From Chryseobacterium phocaeense (GTDB lineage: Bacteria; Bacteroidota; Bacteroidia; Flavobacteriales; Weeksellaceae): a stretch of 64,000 bases of DNA. Shown here piece by piece: positions 16,776 to 25,206 of the stretch. The stretch lies in assembly GCF_900169075.1 (NCBI RefSeq), contig NZ_LT827014.1, forward strand, positions 558,001-622,000, read 5' to 3'. Under the pieces are notes generated by a model, which had not been told where the DNA came from, ran no database searches, and was given only the letters and a program-made list of their open reading frames with translations. A program made the translations under genes and the position numbers. Within the stretch, counting starts at the first letter, position 1. The number at the start of each line of letters is the position of its first letter.

Positions 16776-17747
16776 ATGGCCAGAGGCTTCAGACAGAAGA
16801 TTCGTCAGAAAAATACGGAGAACAGTGGTTTCGGAAGCAGTGCGTCCGGAAGGTTTATCAATAAAGACGGTCTCCCGAATGTAAAACGGAGAGGAGTAAA
16901 TGTATTCAACAGGCTGAGCTGGTACCATACCATGCTGAACCTGTCAACATTCCGTTTCCTTTCTTATCTGGTGATTGCGTATATTCTGGTTAATCTCGTG
17001 TTCGCATTGATTTATTATCTGATTGGGGTAGAACATCTTACCGGAATAGATAAAAGTGATCCCCTGAATGAATTTATTGATGTCTTTTTCTTCAGTTCCC
17101 AGACCTTTACCACTGTGGGTTACGGAAGAATTGCCCCTGTAGGCTTTTTAGCGAGTCTGGTAGCAACTTTTGAAGCGTTTCTGGGATTGCTTACCTTTGC
17201 CATCGCAACCGGGCTTTTTTATGGGCGATTCTCAAGGCCTAGAGCATATTTGAGGTTTTCCGACATTGCAGTGATTGCTCCGTTTAAAGAGTCGAGGGCT
17301 TTAATGTTCAGACTGGCGCCTTATAAAAATAATGCCCTGACTGATGCAGAGGTTATTGTTTCAACGGCTATTGAAGTAATTGAAAACGGTGTTCCGAAAA
17401 GTAATTTTTATTCTTTAAAAACCCATTTGAACAAGATCAATACTTTGGCGCTGAACTGGACGGTGGTTCATGAGATCAAGGAAGACTCGCCGTTTTATGG
17501 CTTTTCCGAAGATGATTTTAAAAATACGGACATAGAAATCATTGTTCAGGTCCGCGCGTTTGATGAAGTTTTTTCCAATACCGTGGTCCAAAGGTCATCA
17601 TACGTCTCCTCGGAGATTGTGTACGGAGCTAAATTTACTCCGATGTATTATCCGGATCAGCATGATCTCACCACCGTTTTGGATCTGGATAAAATTAATG
17701 AATATCAAAAAGCAGAACTTCCGGGACATGCCGGAGCTCATGAATAA
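16776..17747 (+). CDS. Inward-rectifier K+ channel (KirBac-like)
   Basis: A 323-residue channel subunit, acting as a tetramer in the inner membrane. A basic N-terminus leads into an outer helix (FRFLSYLVIAYILVNLVFALIYYLIG), a pore helix with selectivity filter TVGYG at residues 113-117, an inner helix (FEAFLGLLTFAIATGLFYGRFSRPRA), and a C-terminal immunoglobulin-like IRK domain (about 165-310: LRFSDIAVIAPF, LMFRLAPYKNN, YSLKTHLNKIN). I chose ATG 16776 over the in-frame TTG at 16752, which has no support. The next gene starts with no gap. Confidence 0.93.
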   Translation: MARGFRQKIRQKNTENSGFGSSASGRFINKDGLPNVKRRGVNVFNRLSWYHTMLNLSTFRFLSYLVIAYILVNLVFALIYYLIGVEHLTGIDKSDPLNEFIDVFFFSSQTFTTVGYGRIAPVGFLASLVATFEAFLGLLTFAIATGLFYGRFSRPRAYLRFSDIAVIAPFKESRALMFRLAPYKNNALTDAEVIVSTAIEVIENGVPKSNFYSLKTHLNKINTLALNWTVVHEIKEDSPFYGFSEDDFKNTDIEIIVQVRAFDEVFSNTVVQRSSYVSSEIVYGAKFTPMYYPDQHDLTTVLDLDKINEYQKAELPGHAGAHE

Positions 17748-18236
17748 ATGAATTTAGACCTTTATAAAAAACAGGCTTTACAAAAGCAGAAGGAACATAA
17801 AAAATTTCTGGACGGATTAAAAAAGAAGCCGCCCAAAAACCTTGATTATGTGGTCCAGGAAACCCATGAAGAAGTGTTTGAGGTAGTGGATTGCCTTCAA
17901 TGTGCCAACTGCTGTAAAACCACCGGACCTTTATACACAGAAAAAGATATTGAACGGATTTCAAAACATCTGCGGATGAAACAGGCTGATTTTGAAGCCA
18001 AATTTTTAAGAGTGGATGAAGATAATGACAAAGTCCTGCAGAATCTTCCCTGCTTTTTCCTGAATAACGATAATACCTGCTCCATCTATGAAGTCCGGCC
18101 GAAAGCCTGCCGGGAGTATCCGCATACAGACCGCAAAAAGATTTACCAAATCAATCATCTGATGCTGAAAAACACCGTGATATGTCCCGCCGCCTATGAG
18201 TTTGTAGAAAAAATGATGAAGAATATTTCAAGGTAA
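17748..18236 (+). CDS. YkgJ-family cysteine-cluster protein
   Basis: A 162-residue soluble protein with the Cys-rich YkgJ pattern, thought to bind a metal or iron-sulphur centre. Cysteines occur as DCLQCANCCKTTG near residues 47-59, then LPCFFLNNDNTCSIYEVRPKACREYP near 101-126, with a last Cys in VICPAAYEF. The N-terminal 40 residues are Lys/Gln-rich helix. Substrate and reaction are unknown. Its start directly abuts the stop of the K+ channel gene, so the two are translated together. Confidence 0.88.
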   Translation: MNLDLYKKQALQKQKEHKKFLDGLKKKPPKNLDYVVQETHEEVFEVVDCLQCANCCKTTGPLYTEKDIERISKHLRMKQADFEAKFLRVDEDNDKVLQNLPCFFLNNDNTCSIYEVRPKACREYPHTDRKKIYQINHLMLKNTVICPAAYEFVEKMMKNISR

Positions 18237-18350
18237 ACCGACGTGGTAAAAATTCTTAAATAATTATAAAGTACGTTAAATAAAGAGGTTACGCATAATT
18301 TAATAAAAAGGATGGCGTTTAATTTAAACAACCATTTAAAATATTACATT

Positions 18351-18671
18351 ATGAAAAAGTTAATTTTAGCGGCAGCATTTACTTTTGTCGGCGCAGTTGC
18401 AATCTCAGCTCAGGCCCAGACACAGACTCAAAAACCGGCAGAGACTCCTGCTAATCAAACAACTCCAACCCAACAGCAGGCTACACCCGCAGATGCTCAG
18501 AAACAAAATACCACAACAACTACAACAGCAACTGTAAGCACTACGGCCGCGCCGGCCACTAATGTAGAATCTTCAACTACGGTGGATACAGGTACTACAG
18601 ATGCTATAAAGCCTTCCGATGCTACAAAGGCAGAAAAAAAGGCTAAGAAAAAGGCAAAGTCATCTAAGTAA
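18351..18671 (+). CDS. Low-complexity Thr/Ala/Gln-rich exported protein
   Basis: A 106-residue protein. ATG 18351 gives a proper signal peptide (MKKLILAAAFTFVGAVAISAQ); the longer frame from 18312 puts 13 polar residues before it. The mature part is almost only Thr, Ala, Gln, Pro and Ser (TQTQKPAETPANQTTPTQQQ and on), ending in a Lys-rich tail (KAEKKAKKKAKSSK). This is disordered low-complexity sequence, with a basic tail that could bind nucleic acid or polyanions. Function unknown. It stands as its own unit after the YkgJ gene. Confidence 0.75.
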   Translation: MKKLILAAAFTFVGAVAISAQAQTQTQKPAETPANQTTPTQQQATPADAQKQNTTTTTTATVSTTAAPATNVESSTTVDTGTTDAIKPSDATKAEKKAKKKAKSSK

Positions 18672-18710
18672 ATATTGAACAAAGCAGAAAGGGGTCCTGG
18701 AACATTAGTT

Positions 18711-19079
18711 TCAGGATTTTTTCTGATCAATTTCGTTCATCCTGAACTCTACCATTTTTTGAACAAGTTCCATAGGAATATCCTGATCTATGGGGAACTG
18801 GACCGCTCCTTTTGAATAGGTATACTCTTTTTCACGGAAATCCTTTTCAAAAGCTTTAATGCCTTCGGGCCCCGGATAAAAACCAATATGCTTTTTGTAG
18901 CCGGCAAAATAGACCAGAGGTTTCCCTTTATACTTAAATGCAGGCATCTGGTATCCGATATATTCCTCCGGATCAGGAACTATACGGTGGATGGCTTCTC
19001 TCAGCTCCAAAAGTTTCTGCTGAACTTCATCAGGAAACAGAAGGATATACTCATTAATATTTTTAAAGGTATTTTTCAT
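18711..19079 (-). CDS. DUF1801-family protein (YdhG-like)
   Basis: A 122-residue small soluble protein. The pattern NINEYILLFPDEVQQKLLELREAIHRIVPDPEEYIGYQMPAFKYKGKPLVYFAGYKKHIGFYP is diagnostic of the DUF1801 fold; some relatives have been reported as iron chaperones, others are uncharacterised. ATG 19077-19079 is preferred over the in-frame ATG at 19109, which falls inside a terminator-type hairpin (19096-19121). That hairpin ends only about 17 bases before the start codon, which is unusual (see findings). Confidence 0.85.
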   Translation of the reverse strand: MKNTFKNINEYILLFPDEVQQKLLELREAIHRIVPDPEEYIGYQMPAFKYKGKPLVYFAGYKKHIGFYPGPEGIKAFEKDFREKEYTYSKGAVQFPIDQDIPMELVQKMVEFRMNEIDQKKS

Positions 19080-19084
19080 ATGGT

Positions 19085-19121
19085 AAAAATAAAAAAAAGC
19101 GCTGTACATAGACAGCGCTTT
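19085..19121 (-). terminator. Terminator hairpin with T-tract, just upstream of the DUF1801 gene
   Basis: A perfect 10-bp stem AAAGCGCTGT/ACAGCGCTTT (19096-19105 with 19112-19121). On the minus strand it is followed by a run of T residues. It is the second hairpin after gdhA. Confidence 0.75.
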
Positions 19122-19171
19122 CTCCTTTCACTTTTTACTTTTTTCCCATTATCCCGGGAACAGGCTGTATC

Positions 19172-19200
19172 AAAAAAGGCCGGGAATTTTCCCAACCTTT
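19172..19200 (-). terminator. gdhA terminator
   Basis: A 12-bp stem directly after the gdhA stop (19175-19186 with 19189-19200). Two pairs are G-U on the minus strand but C-A on the plus, so it is specific to the gdhA transcript. A T-run follows. Confidence 0.7.
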
Positions 19201-19208
19201 GTTTATTT

Positions 19209-20567
19209 TTATACGACTCCCTGAGCCAGCATTGCTTCTGCTACTTTTACGAAGCCGGCAATATTGGCTCCTTTTACGTAGTTCACATAGCCGTCCTCAT
19301 CTTTTCCGTAGTCTCTGCACGCTTTGTGGATTCCGATCATGATCTCTTTCAATCTTGCATCAACCTCTTCAGAAGTCCAGTTAAGACGGATCGAGTTCTG
19401 CGTCATCTCAAGACCTGAAGTGGCAACACCTCCGGCGTTGGATGCTTTTCCAGGTGAGAATAGAACTTTATTATCAAGGAAATAATTGATGGCATCCAGT
19501 GTAGAAGGCATGTTAGCAGCCTCAGTAACACAAAGACATCCGTTTTCAACCAGGATTTTAGCATCCTCAAGATCCAGCTCGTTTTGGGTGGCAGAAGGAA
19601 AAGCTACATCGCACTTCACACTCCAAGGACGTTTTCCTGCGTGGAATTCTGCAGAAGGATATTTTTTAGCATAATCCTCAGCTCTGTTGTTACCTGAAGA
19701 TCTCAGTTCTAATAAATAATCGATCTTTTCGCCGCTGATCCCATCTTTATCATAAATATATCCGTCCGGACCAGAGATCGTTACTACTTTAGCACCAAGC
19801 TCGGTCGCCTTTTTGATTACTCCCCAGGCTACGTTTCCGAAACCTGATACACTTACGATTTTATCTTTGAATGTTTCGTTGATCGTCTTAAGCATCTGCT
19901 CTGCGAAGTATACCACACCGTATCCTGTAGCTTCAGGACGAATCAGTGATCCTCCGTAAGCAAGACCTTTTCCGGTAAGTACTCCGGTGAATTCGTTTCT
20001 GATTTTCTTATATTGTCCGAAAAGATACCCGATTTCTCTTGCTCCTACACCAATATCTCCTGCAGGAACGTCTGTTTCAGGACCAATATGCTTGCAAAGC
20101 TCAGTCATGAAAGCCTGGCAGAAACGCATTACTTCCATATCAGATTTTCCTTGCGGATCGAAATCTGAACCTCCTTTTCCTCCTCCCATCGGAAGGGTAG
20201 TCAGTGAGTTTTTAAATACCTGCTCGAAAGCCAGGAATTTAAGAACAGAAAGGTTTACCGTAGGATGGAAACGGATTCCTCCTTTGTATGGTCCAATCGC
20301 AGAGTTCATCTGGATTCTGAAACCTCTGTTTACCTGGATTTCTCCTTTATCATCAACCCATGGAACTCTGAAGATTATAATTCTTTCAGCTTCAGCCATT
20401 CTTTCCAGAAGCTTCATTCCTGTATATTCCTTTTTGGTCATAATAAACGGAATTACAGTCACAGCTACTTCTTTTACGGCTTGTAAAAATTCTGGTTCAT
20501 TAGGATTTTTTGCTTCAATCTTGGCAATAAACTCCTGGATTTTCTGGTCAATATTATATTGTTCCAT
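19209..20567 (-). CDS. gdhA: Glutamate dehydrogenase
   Basis: A 452-residue enzyme interconverting 2-oxoglutarate plus ammonia and glutamate; length and sequence fit the hexameric NADP-type enzymes. Visible active-site residues: Lys95 in GPYKGGIRF, catalytic Lys131 in PMGGGKGGSDFDP, and Asp171 in VPAGDIGVGAREIG. The Rossmann domain has VSVSGFGNVAWG (glycine-rich loop), and the C-terminal part has TEAANMPST and the FSPGKASNAGGVA segment. Transcribed alone from a good promoter (20594-20623) and closed by two hairpins. It links nitrogen assimilation with the citric acid cycle. Confidence 0.97.
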   Translation of the reverse strand: MEQYNIDQKIQEFIAKIEAKNPNEPEFLQAVKEVAVTVIPFIMTKKEYTGMKLLERMAEAERIIIFRVPWVDDKGEIQVNRGFRIQMNSAIGPYKGGIRFHPTVNLSVLKFLAFEQVFKNSLTTLPMGGGKGGSDFDPQGKSDMEVMRFCQAFMTELCKHIGPETDVPAGDIGVGAREIGYLFGQYKKIRNEFTGVLTGKGLAYGGSLIRPEATGYGVVYFAEQMLKTINETFKDKIVSVSGFGNVAWGVIKKATELGAKVVTISGPDGYIYDKDGISGEKIDYLLELRSSGNNRAEDYAKKYPSAEFHAGKRPWSVKCDVAFPSATQNELDLEDAKILVENGCLCVTEAANMPSTLDAINYFLDNKVLFSPGKASNAGGVATSGLEMTQNSIRLNWTSEEVDARLKEIMIGIHKACRDYGKDEDGYVNYVKGANIAGFVKVAEAMLAQGVV

Positions 20568-20593
20568 ATATTAGGGTTGAATATTATTGTCAA

Positions 20594-20623
20594 CAAATTT
20601 AATTTTTTTTTCAAGATTCACAA
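20594..20623 (-). promoter_or_regulatory. Bacteroidetes-type promoter for gdhA
   Basis: On the minus strand a TTG (-33, 20623-20621) is followed after 19 bases by a perfect TAAATTTG (-7, 20601-20594), about 27 bases before the gdhA start. Confidence 0.65.
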
Positions 20624-20757
20624 TACTCTATTTCAACATTGCTAAAAATTAAATAATAATGTTTCGAATTATTATTAAATTGATAATTTATGATCAATTT
20701 TTATTAAAAATTAAAAGTTAGCTCTTAAATGATGCAATATTAAGAAATCGTTAATTC

Positions 20758-21867
20758 TTAAATTGCGGTAAATTGCCTCCCGGAAAATGATTTTAGTTTC
20801 CCTAAAAGCTCCAATTCTAAAATTACCGGTAGAATTTTATAGGCTGGAGTGGAAATAATCTGCGCAAGATCATCCAGAGAGACATGTGGATGAGTCTGTA
20901 TTGTCTGATAAATTATTAATTGATTTTCAGAGAGTTGTACATTGGTTTCGCTGTAAGGAAACAACTCTTCAGGTTTTGCTTTGGAATGGTTAAAACCCAG
21001 TGAATCTATAAGATCTTTTATAGTAGAAATACAGGATGCTTTGTTTTGGAAAATCAGCTGGTTACATCCCTGGCTATATGGATCTGTAATCTTTCCCGGC
21101 AGGGCAAAAACTTCGCGGTTATAGTCATTGGCGAATGCGGCGGTGCTTATGGACCCGCCTCCAAATCCCGTTTCCACCACGATGGTTGACGGAGAAATTC
21201 CTGCAATAATCCTGTTCCTCTGGATAAAATTTTCACGGTCCGGTTTCCGGGACGTATTGAATTCTGTCAGCAATGCACCGCCTTCTTCCAGAATTTTGTC
21301 GGACAGCTTTTTATTTTTGGAGGGATAAAGGGTATGAAATCCATGGGCCAGAACCGCAGCGGTTGGAATTTTATGTTGAATGGACTGCTCATGAACTTCT
21401 TTATCTACGCCAAGTGCTAATCCGCTGACAGATACATATCTGGAAGATTTGGATGCCTCAAAGAAATCACAGATGAACTGTTTGCCGTAAGATGTCATAT
21501 TCCGGGTTCCTACAATGCTGATTTTGGGTAAGGAATCATCAAAATTTCCTTTTTGATAGAGAATGGCTGGAGCGTCATCACATTCATTGAGGAGATAGGG
21601 AATCTGTTTAAGATGCCTGAGATGAACCCTGATCTCGTTCTTTTCACAAAATTGTATTTCTTTTTCTGCAAATCTCAGATATTCGCTGTTTCCAATGTCA
21701 GCGACTGTTTTTCTGCCGATTCCTTCTGCTTTGCTGTATTCTTTTTTTGCTCTTTTCCATGCTTCCTCGGCACTTCCGAAGGTTCGGATAAGTTTGTGAA
21801 AATTAATATCACCAATCAGGCTGCATTCGCGCAGGGCAATTGCATAGAGGTATTCTTCCGGAACCAT
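20758..21867 (-). CDS. dprA: DNA-processing protein DprA
   Basis: A 369-residue protein that loads RecA on incoming single-stranded DNA during natural transformation. A helix-hairpin-helix-like N-terminus (EEAWKRAKKEYSKAEGIGRKT) leads into the Rossmann-like DprA core: KISIVGTRNMTSYG, VSVSGLALGVDKEVHE, HGFHTLYPSKN, FIQRNRIIAGISPSTIVVETGFGGGSISTA. The C-terminal ~65 residues form the winged-helix domain found in many DprA proteins (LIIYQTIQTHPHVSLDDLAQ). No other competence genes adjoin it. Confidence 0.95.
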   Translation of the reverse strand: MVPEEYLYAIALRECSLIGDINFHKLIRTFGSAEEAWKRAKKEYSKAEGIGRKTVADIGNSEYLRFAEKEIQFCEKNEIRVHLRHLKQIPYLLNECDDAPAILYQKGNFDDSLPKISIVGTRNMTSYGKQFICDFFEASKSSRYVSVSGLALGVDKEVHEQSIQHKIPTAAVLAHGFHTLYPSKNKKLSDKILEEGGALLTEFNTSRKPDRENFIQRNRIIAGISPSTIVVETGFGGGSISTAAFANDYNREVFALPGKITDPYSQGCNQLIFQNKASCISTIKDLIDSLGFNHSKAKPEELFPYSETNVQLSENQLIIYQTIQTHPHVSLDDLAQIISTPAYKILPVILELELLGKLKSFSGRQFTAI

Positions 21868-21925
21868 TTGTGTTTTTTTTCAAATGTAATAAAATAAGAT
21901 GAATCGGAGATGGCAAGGAAGTAAG

Positions 21926-22057
21926 AAGCTGGGAGAGGGAAATTATTGAGTCATCTTTGATGATTTGTCAATGGTGAATAGTGAATAGTCAATTTGCTTT
22001 GCAGGAAAATAATGAAAATATGCTGGAAAAAATTCACAATTGACCATTCACAATTAA
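21926..22057 (+). repeat. Dispersed intergenic repeat, copy 1
   Basis: About 132 bases starting AAGCTGGGAGAGGGAAATT, through GTGAATAGTGAATAGTC and TTTGCTTTGCAGGAAA, to CCATTCACAATTAAC. The reverse complement of 25207-25322 shows the same blocks in the same order. The ends carry GTGAAT / ATTCAC motifs in inverted orientation, so RNA or single strands can fold. Confidence 0.7.
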
Positions 22058-22082
22058 CAAATGAACACCTTCAAAATCTGAT

Positions 22083-22850
22083 TTATTTTCCCCTTAATTC
22101 ATCCAGACGATCCCAGATATCTTCTCTTTTCTTATAAGGCAGCTCCAGAAAGTCATCGGGATGATTGGCTTTATATTCCTGCCAAAGTTTATCGTCTTTT
22201 TCGCTGTAGTAATTTGGAAATTCCCAGATGAATTTTTTTTTTCTTTCGCCTACATTTTTGAATGCAAAAGCCATAATGCTTCCTACTACCGCCCCGGAAA
22301 GATGAGCCTGCCATGAAATTTTACTGGGTTCCTGGAGATTGTAGAATAATTCTTCCGGAAACATTCCCCAGATCAGACTGCCATAATACAAAACAACAAG
22401 CATTGATATGGTAAGCAGCTTCATATTCCATTTAAAAACGCCGCTGAAGAACAGGAAAAACGCAAGAACGTAAACAATTCCACTGGCTCCAATGGTACAG
22501 GTATACATATAATCTCCGGTTAGAATATCAATGGGAGGCAGCAGCCACAGCAGCAGGCCTGTAGCCAGCCAGCCGGTAATAAAAACTTTATTGGCAACCA
22601 ATGGGTAAAACTGATATAACAGAAACAGGAGAACAGCCACCGGAATAGAATTGCTTATAATATGATCCATATTTCCATGCAGAAGGGGAGAGGTGATGAT
22701 CCCCAGCAAGCCTTCCGGTAAAAGTGGTATAATGGCCCCAAAACAGCTTTGGAAAAAGCCCAGCGTCTGCAGAAAAAAGCCAAGCCACATCGCTGAAAGC
22801 ATCAGCAATGGAGTGATCACAGCTCTTTTGGAAATTATATTTTTAAACAT
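22083..22850 (-). CDS. Rhomboid-family intramembrane serine protease
   Basis: A 255-residue membrane protein with six or seven hydrophobic helices. The rhomboid catalytic dyad is visible: Ser123 in TIGASGIVY and His183 in SWQAHLSGAVVG. The LHGNMDHIISNSIP segment (58-70) supplies the His and Asn that hold the oxyanion site. A hydrophilic ~55-residue C-terminal tail (EFPNYYSEKDDKLWQEYK and on) extends into the cytoplasm and is conserved in Flavobacteria forms. Substrates are unknown. Single gene, divergent from the DUF3078 pair. Confidence 0.92.
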   Translation of the reverse strand: MFKNIISKRAVITPLLMLSAMWLGFFLQTLGFFQSCFGAIIPLLPEGLLGIITSPLLHGNMDHIISNSIPVAVLLFLLYQFYPLVANKVFITGWLATGLLLWLLPPIDILTGDYMYTCTIGASGIVYVLAFFLFFSGVFKWNMKLLTISMLVVLYYGSLIWGMFPEELFYNLQEPSKISWQAHLSGAVVGSIMAFAFKNVGERKKKFIWEFPNYYSEKDDKLWQEYKANHPDDFLELPYKKREDIWDRLDELRGK

Positions 22851-23079
22851 GCGGAGGTTACGTCAAATCAAAAGCCAATGATAAATTTCGGAAAATTTGG
22901 CGATGAAATCACCGCAGGTCTTTTTATTTTAAGACAAAAGGTGTCAATTTCAAAATATTCAGCTTAAAATTTTGACATTGAATGTATTAAAGTGGCTTGT
23001 TTTTGGCTTATTGAAGTTAATTCTGGTGATTTAAGACGTTTTTATTGCTTGGTTATGGCTTTAAAAAAAATTATATTAA

Positions 23080-23087
23080 TATTTTTG
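23080..23087 (+). promoter_or_regulatory. Promoter -7 box TATTTTTG, first DUF3078 gene
   Basis: A perfect TAnnTTTG box 22 bases before ATG 23109, followed by TAATGAAAA. The second paralogue has almost the same segment at 24231 (TATTTTTGTAACGAAAA). Confidence 0.55.
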
Positions 23088-23108
23088 TAATGAAAATCAT
23101 GTAAGATA

Positions 23109-24035
23109 ATGAAGAAGTTTTTATTGATTCTTTCCCTTTCTATAGGGATTTATACAAGTGCACAGGAAGAATTGAAAAAAGATTCAGTAGTCACAGATAC
23201 CGTAAAATACTGGTCCGTATTGGGGAAAAATACTTTAATGATTAATCAGGCTGCCTTTTCAAACTGGGTAGGTGGAGGAGCCAACAACGTGGGCTGGCTG
23301 GCCGGAGTGAATTATAATCTTACCTATGAAAAAGATAATGATCTCTGGGAAAATATTATTGTACTGGACTACGGGCAGAACGATACAAAAGGACTTGGCG
23401 TAAGGAAAACACAAGATGTGATCAATGTTTCTACCAATTATGGGCGCAAATTTTCCAAAAGCTGGTATTTCTCCCTGGGAGCCGGATTACAGTCTCAGTT
23501 TGCGGCCGGATATGAGGACGGAAATAACCCCGCAGCCAAGAAAATTTCCAATTTTATGGCTCCCGGATATCTCAATCTCGGTATGGGTATTACGTACAGG
23601 CCCAATGATGACCTGACGGTTACTTTGCGGCCTACCAACGGACGTTGGACTTTTGTTTTGGATAAAGATCTGCAGCTCGCCGGAACTTATGGTTTGAAAA
23701 ATGACGGAGATACTTCTCTGTTACAGTTCGGTTTTCTGGGAACTGCCATGTATAAGGTAAAATTAATGGAGAATGTTCATATTACGAATACCGCTTCCGT
23801 ATTCTCTAATTATCTGGATCATCCTGAAAGGCTGGTTCTGGCTTATGGTGCTGTTGTAAATTTCAAAGTCAATAAATTTATTTCGTCCAATATTACACTT
23901 GATCTGTTATATGATCATAACCAGATCCAGAAAACCCAGCTGAAACAAACACTGGGAATAGGATTCGCTTATACTTTGAATAACGGGGTAAAACGGTCCG
24001 ACCGGAAAGACAGCCAGTGGTGGATTAAGAAATAA
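23109..24035 (+). CDS. DUF3078-family outer-envelope protein, copy 1
   Basis: A 308-residue exported protein (signal MKKFLLILSLSIGIYTSAQ) of the DUF3078 family, which occurs in Bacteroidetes and is predicted to form an outer-membrane beta-barrel. Hallmark: NQAAFSNWVGGGANNVGWLAGVNYNLTYEK at about 45-75. Repeated amphipathic beta-strands fill the rest, ending with DLLYDHNQIQKTQLKQTLGIGFAYTLNNG. It is strongly similar along its whole length to the next gene, so the two are tandem duplicates. Function unknown. Confidence 0.88.
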   Translation: MKKFLLILSLSIGIYTSAQEELKKDSVVTDTVKYWSVLGKNTLMINQAAFSNWVGGGANNVGWLAGVNYNLTYEKDNDLWENIIVLDYGQNDTKGLGVRKTQDVINVSTNYGRKFSKSWYFSLGAGLQSQFAAGYEDGNNPAAKKISNFMAPGYLNLGMGITYRPNDDLTVTLRPTNGRWTFVLDKDLQLAGTYGLKNDGDTSLLQFGFLGTAMYKVKLMENVHITNTASVFSNYLDHPERLVLAYGAVVNFKVNKFISSNITLDLLYDHNQIQKTQLKQTLGIGFAYTLNNGVKRSDRKDSQWWIKK

Positions 24036-24055
24036 ATGCACAGCTGTACATAAAA

Positions 24056-24086
24056 ATAAAAATCACTTCATGCGGAGTGATTTTTT
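24056..24086 (+). terminator. Terminator after first DUF3078 gene
   Basis: Stem AAAATCACT/AGTGATTTT with an 8-base loop (24059-24084), followed by a T-run. It separates the two paralogues into independent transcripts. Confidence 0.7.
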
Positions 24087-24230
24087 ATTAATAAGAATTT
24101 TGAATAATATTATCTTGTTTGATGTTTTTTATTCTCATAATTTTTTAAATGGGTTGTTTTCTTAAATCAATAAAGGACAATTGCGATATATCATAAATAT
24201 GTGATTAGTTTTATACCAAAAATATATGTA

Positions 24231-24238
24231 TATTTTTG
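24231..24238 (+). promoter_or_regulatory. Promoter -7 box TATTTTTG, second DUF3078 gene
   Basis: A perfect TAnnTTTG match 19 bases before ATG 24258. The surrounding 17 bases are nearly identical to those before the first paralogue. Confidence 0.55.
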
Positions 24239-24257
24239 TAACGAAAAATCCTTATCT

Positions 24258-25178
24258 ATGAAAAAACTTTTATTTGCCTTTTCCATATCTGTTGGAATAA
24301 GCTCTATGGCCCAGGAGGCTAAATCCGATGCTCCTGCAGCTGATACTTTAAAAGCATGGTCTATTCAGGGACAAAATACCTTAATGCTCAATCAGGCCGC
24401 TTTTTCAAACTGGGTTGGCGGTGGAGCCAATAACGTGGGCTGGCTGGCCGGTGTTAACTATAACCTGACCTATGAAAAAGGGAAAGACCTTTGGGAAAAC
24501 ATTATTATTCTGGGCTACGGACAAAATAACACCAAAGGGATCGGGACCAGAAAAACGCAGGATGTGATCAATCTGTCTACCAATTACGGGCGTGAATTTG
24601 CAAAAAGCTGGTATCTTTCAGGAGGTATCGGGCTTCAGACTCAGTTTGCCGGCGGTTACGAAGACGGCAATAATCCTGATGCGAAAAAAATCTCCAATTT
24701 TATGGCTCCGGGATACCTTAATGTGGGTGTAGGTGTTACCTACCGTCCGAATGACAATCTTACCGTGACGCTCCGTCCGGCCAATGCCAGAGTAACCTTT
24801 GTTCTTGATGAAGACCTTCAGACTGCAGGCACTTATGGCCTTAAAAACAACGGTGATTCTTCCCTGTTTCAGTTTGGTTTCCTGGGTACGGCCATCTATA
24901 AGATCAAGATCATGGAAAATATCAACCTGACCAATACAGCATCAGTGTTCTCAAATTATCTTGATAAACCGGATCATCTGGTACTTGGGTACAGCGGAAT
25001 TCTTAATATGAAGATCAATAAGTTTATTTCAACGAATATCACTCTGGATTTGCTGTACGACCACAATCAGATTCAAAAGACACAGCTTAAACAGACTTTA
25101 GGCGTTGGTTTTGCTTATAATATTGATAACGGGAGAAAACGTTCTGATAAAAAAGATAACCAGTCCTGGCTGAAGTAG
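24258..25178 (+). CDS. DUF3078-family outer-envelope protein, copy 2
   Basis: A 306-residue paralogue of the preceding gene. ATG 24258 gives a signal peptide (MKKLLFAFSISVGISSMAQ); the GTG of the longer frame at 24201 lies before the promoter box. The mature protein repeats the same landmarks: NQAAFSNWVGGGANNVGW, NIIILGYGQNNTKGIG, NFMAPGYLNVGVGVTYRPND and LLYDHNQIQKTQLKQTLGVGFAYN. The most divergent part is the first ~20 mature residues (EAKSDAPAADTLKAW against EELKKDSVVTDTVKYW). It has its own promoter and terminator, so expression can differ from copy 1. Confidence 0.88.
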   Translation: MKKLLFAFSISVGISSMAQEAKSDAPAADTLKAWSIQGQNTLMLNQAAFSNWVGGGANNVGWLAGVNYNLTYEKGKDLWENIIILGYGQNNTKGIGTRKTQDVINLSTNYGREFAKSWYLSGGIGLQTQFAGGYEDGNNPDAKKISNFMAPGYLNVGVGVTYRPNDNLTVTLRPANARVTFVLDEDLQTAGTYGLKNNGDSSLFQFGFLGTAIYKIKIMENINLTNTASVFSNYLDKPDHLVLGYSGILNMKINKFISTNITLDLLYDHNQIQKTQLKQTLGVGFAYNIDNGRKRSDKKDNQSWLK

Positions 25179-25206
25179 TAGGCAGGCTGGAAAATGGAAA
25201 GTATAA

